A stretch of DNA of 17,425 nt, taken from assembly GCA_009774215.1 (NCBI GenBank), contig VSNH01000074.1:1-17425 (forward strand), written 5' to 3'. The notes below the pieces were generated by a model. The model was not told the origin of the DNA, did no database searches, and was given only the letters and a program-made list of their open reading frames with translations. Positions within the stretch are counted from its first letter, which is position 1. Each line of letters starts with the position of its first letter. The stretch comes from Lachnospiraceae bacterium (GTDB lineage: Bacteria; Bacillota; Clostridia; Lachnospirales; Lachnospiraceae). The position numbers were made by a program, and so were the translations under genes. Positions 15,834 through 17,425 of this stretch are shown here, piece after piece.

Positions 15834-17120
15834 CTATTCTAACATCTCCAAATAAATATGCATCAACCGGTAATAGTTCTGATCCGCATCATGGTTGACA
15901 CGGGCATGTTTTCTGGCATTGTCGGAAAGCCTGTCCACAATGGCTTCCTTGGTAAACACCTCGATAATGCTGTCCGCCAGCGCATCCACATCCCCGGGCG
16001 GATAGAGGAACCCGTCCCCGCCGTCCGTCAGAATATTATGTATGCCGCCCACGTTGGCCGCCACACAGGGTACGCCCAGAAGCATCGCCTCCCCCACGGA
16101 ATTGGGGGAATTTTCCAGAACCGAAGGACAGACGAAGACCTGACAGCTCAGGTACTGCTTCTTCATCTCCTCCGCGTCAATTCGACCAAGCATATTGATT
16201 TTTTCTTCCAGATTATTTTCCCGAATCAGCTTTTTTAAGTATTTGCCGTATGCAGGCAGCTTCAACGCGTCTTTCCAAGTCTCCGCTTTCAAAATATCCG
16301 CTCCCGCCACGTAGACCTCCGCATCGGGAAACTGCTCCAAAATCTTTGGCATCGCCTGCAGGAGATAGTGGAAACCTTTCAGCGGATAGTCGCCTTGGCT
16401 TAAAAAAATGCGGTGGGTCTGGCAGTTATATTTGCTCCATCTATCGCGGTAAAACACACTGCGCAGCGTCTCGTTCAGGAAATGATAAGTCGCGTCGGGA
16501 TTAATCTTCGCTGTCTCCGCCCGGTCAAAGTCCGTGCGGCCCGCTATATGCCCCGTCCGCTTTATCGCCTCGATCTCATGCTCGCCGCGCTTCTCAAACT
16601 TTTTCTGTTGCTGCCTGATGCTGTCCTTTCTCACCCGGTCGCGGAAGGTGCTCTGCCTCTGCACCTTCACGGGCAGATCCGCCATATACACCTTCGCAAT
16701 GGCCGAGACAAGGCCCTGAATGCCGATCAGCGTCCTCTCCGGCTGGTCAAACACTTTGATCGACGCCAGCGCATGGGGAAACTCCGTGCCGAACACATGC
16801 AGGATATCCGGCTCAAAGTCATTGATAATCAACTCGAAATGCTTTTCCAAATCAAAATCATAACGCTCCGGCGCATTCATATCTTCCACAAAGCCGTAAC
16901 AGTGGCAGGAAATATTCTCCCCCAGCGGCATCATCCGATCAAAATTTCCCAACGACTCATCCACGGGAAAAGCAATGCCCAATTCAATGCGGTTCCTCTC
17001 CTGCTCCATCACCACCCGGTCTAACAGACCGGAAAGCCACCCTTCCCTGTTGCTGCAGGGAAGATTTAATCGTTTGGCAATCGCCGGCAGCATAATGTTG
17101 CACACCCATAATACCTTCAT
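15834..17120 (-). CDS. GT4-type glycosyltransferase (GT-B fold)
   Basis: A protein of 428 residues. The N-terminal domain starts MKVLWVCNIMLP and holds DILHVFGTEFPH (105-116). The C-terminal domain (about 236-390) has FLSQGDYPLKGFHYLLQA, VYVAGAD, LGRIDAEEM and the GT4 E-x7-E motif (Glu336 and Glu344 in VLENSPNSVGEAMLLG), then VGGIHNILTDGGDGFLYPPGD. These are standard donor-binding features of retaining GT4 enzymes. The middle insertion (about 150-185), rich in Lys, Arg and Gln, may contact the membrane. The ATG at 17120 is chosen because AGGGAGA lies 8 nt upstream and the protein then begins with the normal first beta strand. A GTG 32 codons upstream would start inside the repeat and is unlikely. 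It is the first clear gene of the cluster in this window. Confidence 0.92.
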   Translation of the reverse strand: MKVLWVCNIMLPAIAKRLNLPCSNREGWLSGLLDRVVMEQERNRIELGIAFPVDESLGNFDRMMPLGENISCHCYGFVEDMNAPERYDFDLEKHFELIINDFEPDILHVFGTEFPHALASIKVFDQPERTLIGIQGLVSAIAKVYMADLPVKVQRQSTFRDRVRKDSIRQQQKKFEKRGEHEIEAIKRTGHIAGRTDFDRAETAKINPDATYHFLNETLRSVFYRDRWSKYNCQTHRIFLSQGDYPLKGFHYLLQAMPKILEQFPDAEVYVAGADILKAETWKDALKLPAYGKYLKKLIRENNLEEKINMLGRIDAEEMKKQYLSCQVFVCPSVLENSPNSVGEAMLLGVPCVAANVGGIHNILTDGGDGFLYPPGDVDALADSIIEVFTKEAIVDRLSDNARKHARVNHDADQNYYRLMHIYLEMLE

Positions 17121-17296
17121 TTGTAATTCTCCCTTCGCACACCGACACGCGTCTCCACGTGCCGCAATCTTTTGTAATACTTTCCTCCATGTCGGAGCAT
17201 CTTTTTGCGACGACACGCGAGCAAAATCTCAAATTTTGCTCTGCGATTCCGAGTTTGTGGCTCCGACACAAACTCGCGATTGAAAAATAAGGTCAT
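17117..17296 (-). CDS. Small basic ORF within the repeat, overlapping the GT4 start
   Basis: A 59-residue reading frame runs from an ATG at 17296 through repeat copy 1. It starts MTLFFNREFVSEPQTR, contains the basic run LLACRRKKMLRHGGK, and ends at a TGA that overlaps the ATG of the GT4 gene by four bases (ATGA), as in translationally coupled genes. No good RBS precedes its ATG. The same frame is open in repeat copy 2 but ends sooner (stop at 17309). It may be a chance ORF of a structured repeat rather than a protein gene. I recognise no family. Confidence 0.2.
   Translation of the reverse strand: MTLFFNREFVSEPQTRNRRAKFEILLACRRKKMLRHGGKYYKRLRHVETRVGVRRENYK
17187..17290. repeat. 104-bp intergenic repeat, copy 1
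   Basis: This is identical to 17322-17425 except for one base (17201, c here and t there). It contains nested inverted repeats: gagcaaaat/attttgctc with a 5-nt loop, cgagtttgtg/cacaaactcg with a 7-nt loop, and outer tgtcggag/ctccgaca. Weaker similarity continues a few bases beyond its left edge. Confidence 0.95.
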
Positions 17297-17321
17297 CAGA
17301 CTTATTTTTCAATCTTTTCCA

Positions 17322-17425
17322 CCATGTCGGAGCATTTTTTTGCGACGACACGCGAGCAAAATCTCAAATTTTGCTCTGCGATTCCGAGTTTGTGGCTCCG
17401 ACACAAACTCGCGATTGAAAAATAA
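17322..17425. repeat. 104-bp intergenic repeat, copy 2 (reaches window end)
   Basis: Second copy of the unit, 135 bp from the first. The two copies are separated by 31 bp in which attgaaaaataa (17279-17290, the end of copy 1) and ttatttttcaat (17302-17313) form a 12-bp inverted repeat with an 11-nt loop. The array may continue past the window edge. Confidence 0.95.

Noticed and set aside
17187..17425. CRISPR array
   Set aside because: The repeats are 104 bp with one 31-bp gap, there are only two copies, and the units hold internal hairpins; this does not fit CRISPR repeat lengths.

Overview
The window is a surface-glycan (capsule, exopolysaccharide or teichoic-acid-like) biosynthesis region. 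It most likely comes from a Firmicute of class Clostridia, plausibly Lachnospiraceae. That assignment is inferred from strong GGAGG-type ribosome binding sites, compact same-strand gene order, consensus sigma-A promoters, and a UUCG-loop terminator with a T-tract; no rRNA or marker gene is present to confirm it. All ten clear genes lie on the minus strand, so the locus is transcribed from right (17425) to left (1).

Order of transcription. An upstream region (17121-17425) carries two almost identical 104-bp repeats. Next come two GT4-type glycosyltransferases (15834-17120 and 14457-15662), separated by a 171-bp spacer with three hairpins. Then follow a GT2 glycosyltransferase (13377-14393), a polytopic GT-C-like transferase (11341-13287) and a DUF6056-like polytopic membrane protein (9697-11223). 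A textbook promoter (9672-9700) overlaps the stop codon of that last gene and starts a second transcription unit: mtnA-like isomerase (8533-9591), pseB (7515-8510), pseC (6242-7444), a large YfhO/PTPS-related-type membrane protein (3851-6160), another GT2 (2765-3793), and a two-domain protein joining a DegT-type aminotransferase to a PseG-type nucleotide-sugar hydrolase (561-2723). A strong rho-independent terminator (483-513) closes the unit.

How the genes work together. PseB and PseC convert UDP-GlcNAc to UDP-4-amino-4,6-dideoxy-beta-L-AltNAc, and the PseG domain removes UDP later in the same pathway. This points to a pseudaminic-acid-type nonulosonate or a relative in the surface glycan. 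PseH, PseI and PseF are not in the window. The glycosyltransferases would assemble the repeat unit on a lipid carrier, and the large membrane proteins would act on the outer face of the membrane.

The most striking structure is at 52-444, beyond the terminator. A perfect-consensus promoter (TTGACA, 17 bp, TATAAT) points left out of the window and lies between two perfect 26-bp inverted repeats. Each repeat is built like a tyrosine-recombinase core site: 9-bp inverted arms around a 7-bp asymmetric spacer, with the spacers in opposite orientation. This is the architecture of an invertible, phase-variable promoter. The right-hand repeat also resembles a plus-strand terminator that would stop the flipped promoter. 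Other points of interest are the DegT-PseG fusion, the mtnA homologue inside a glycan operon, a leader with two competing hairpin partners next to a glycosyltransferase RBS, and the tandem repeat carrying a small basic ORF that overlaps the start of the first glycosyltransferase.
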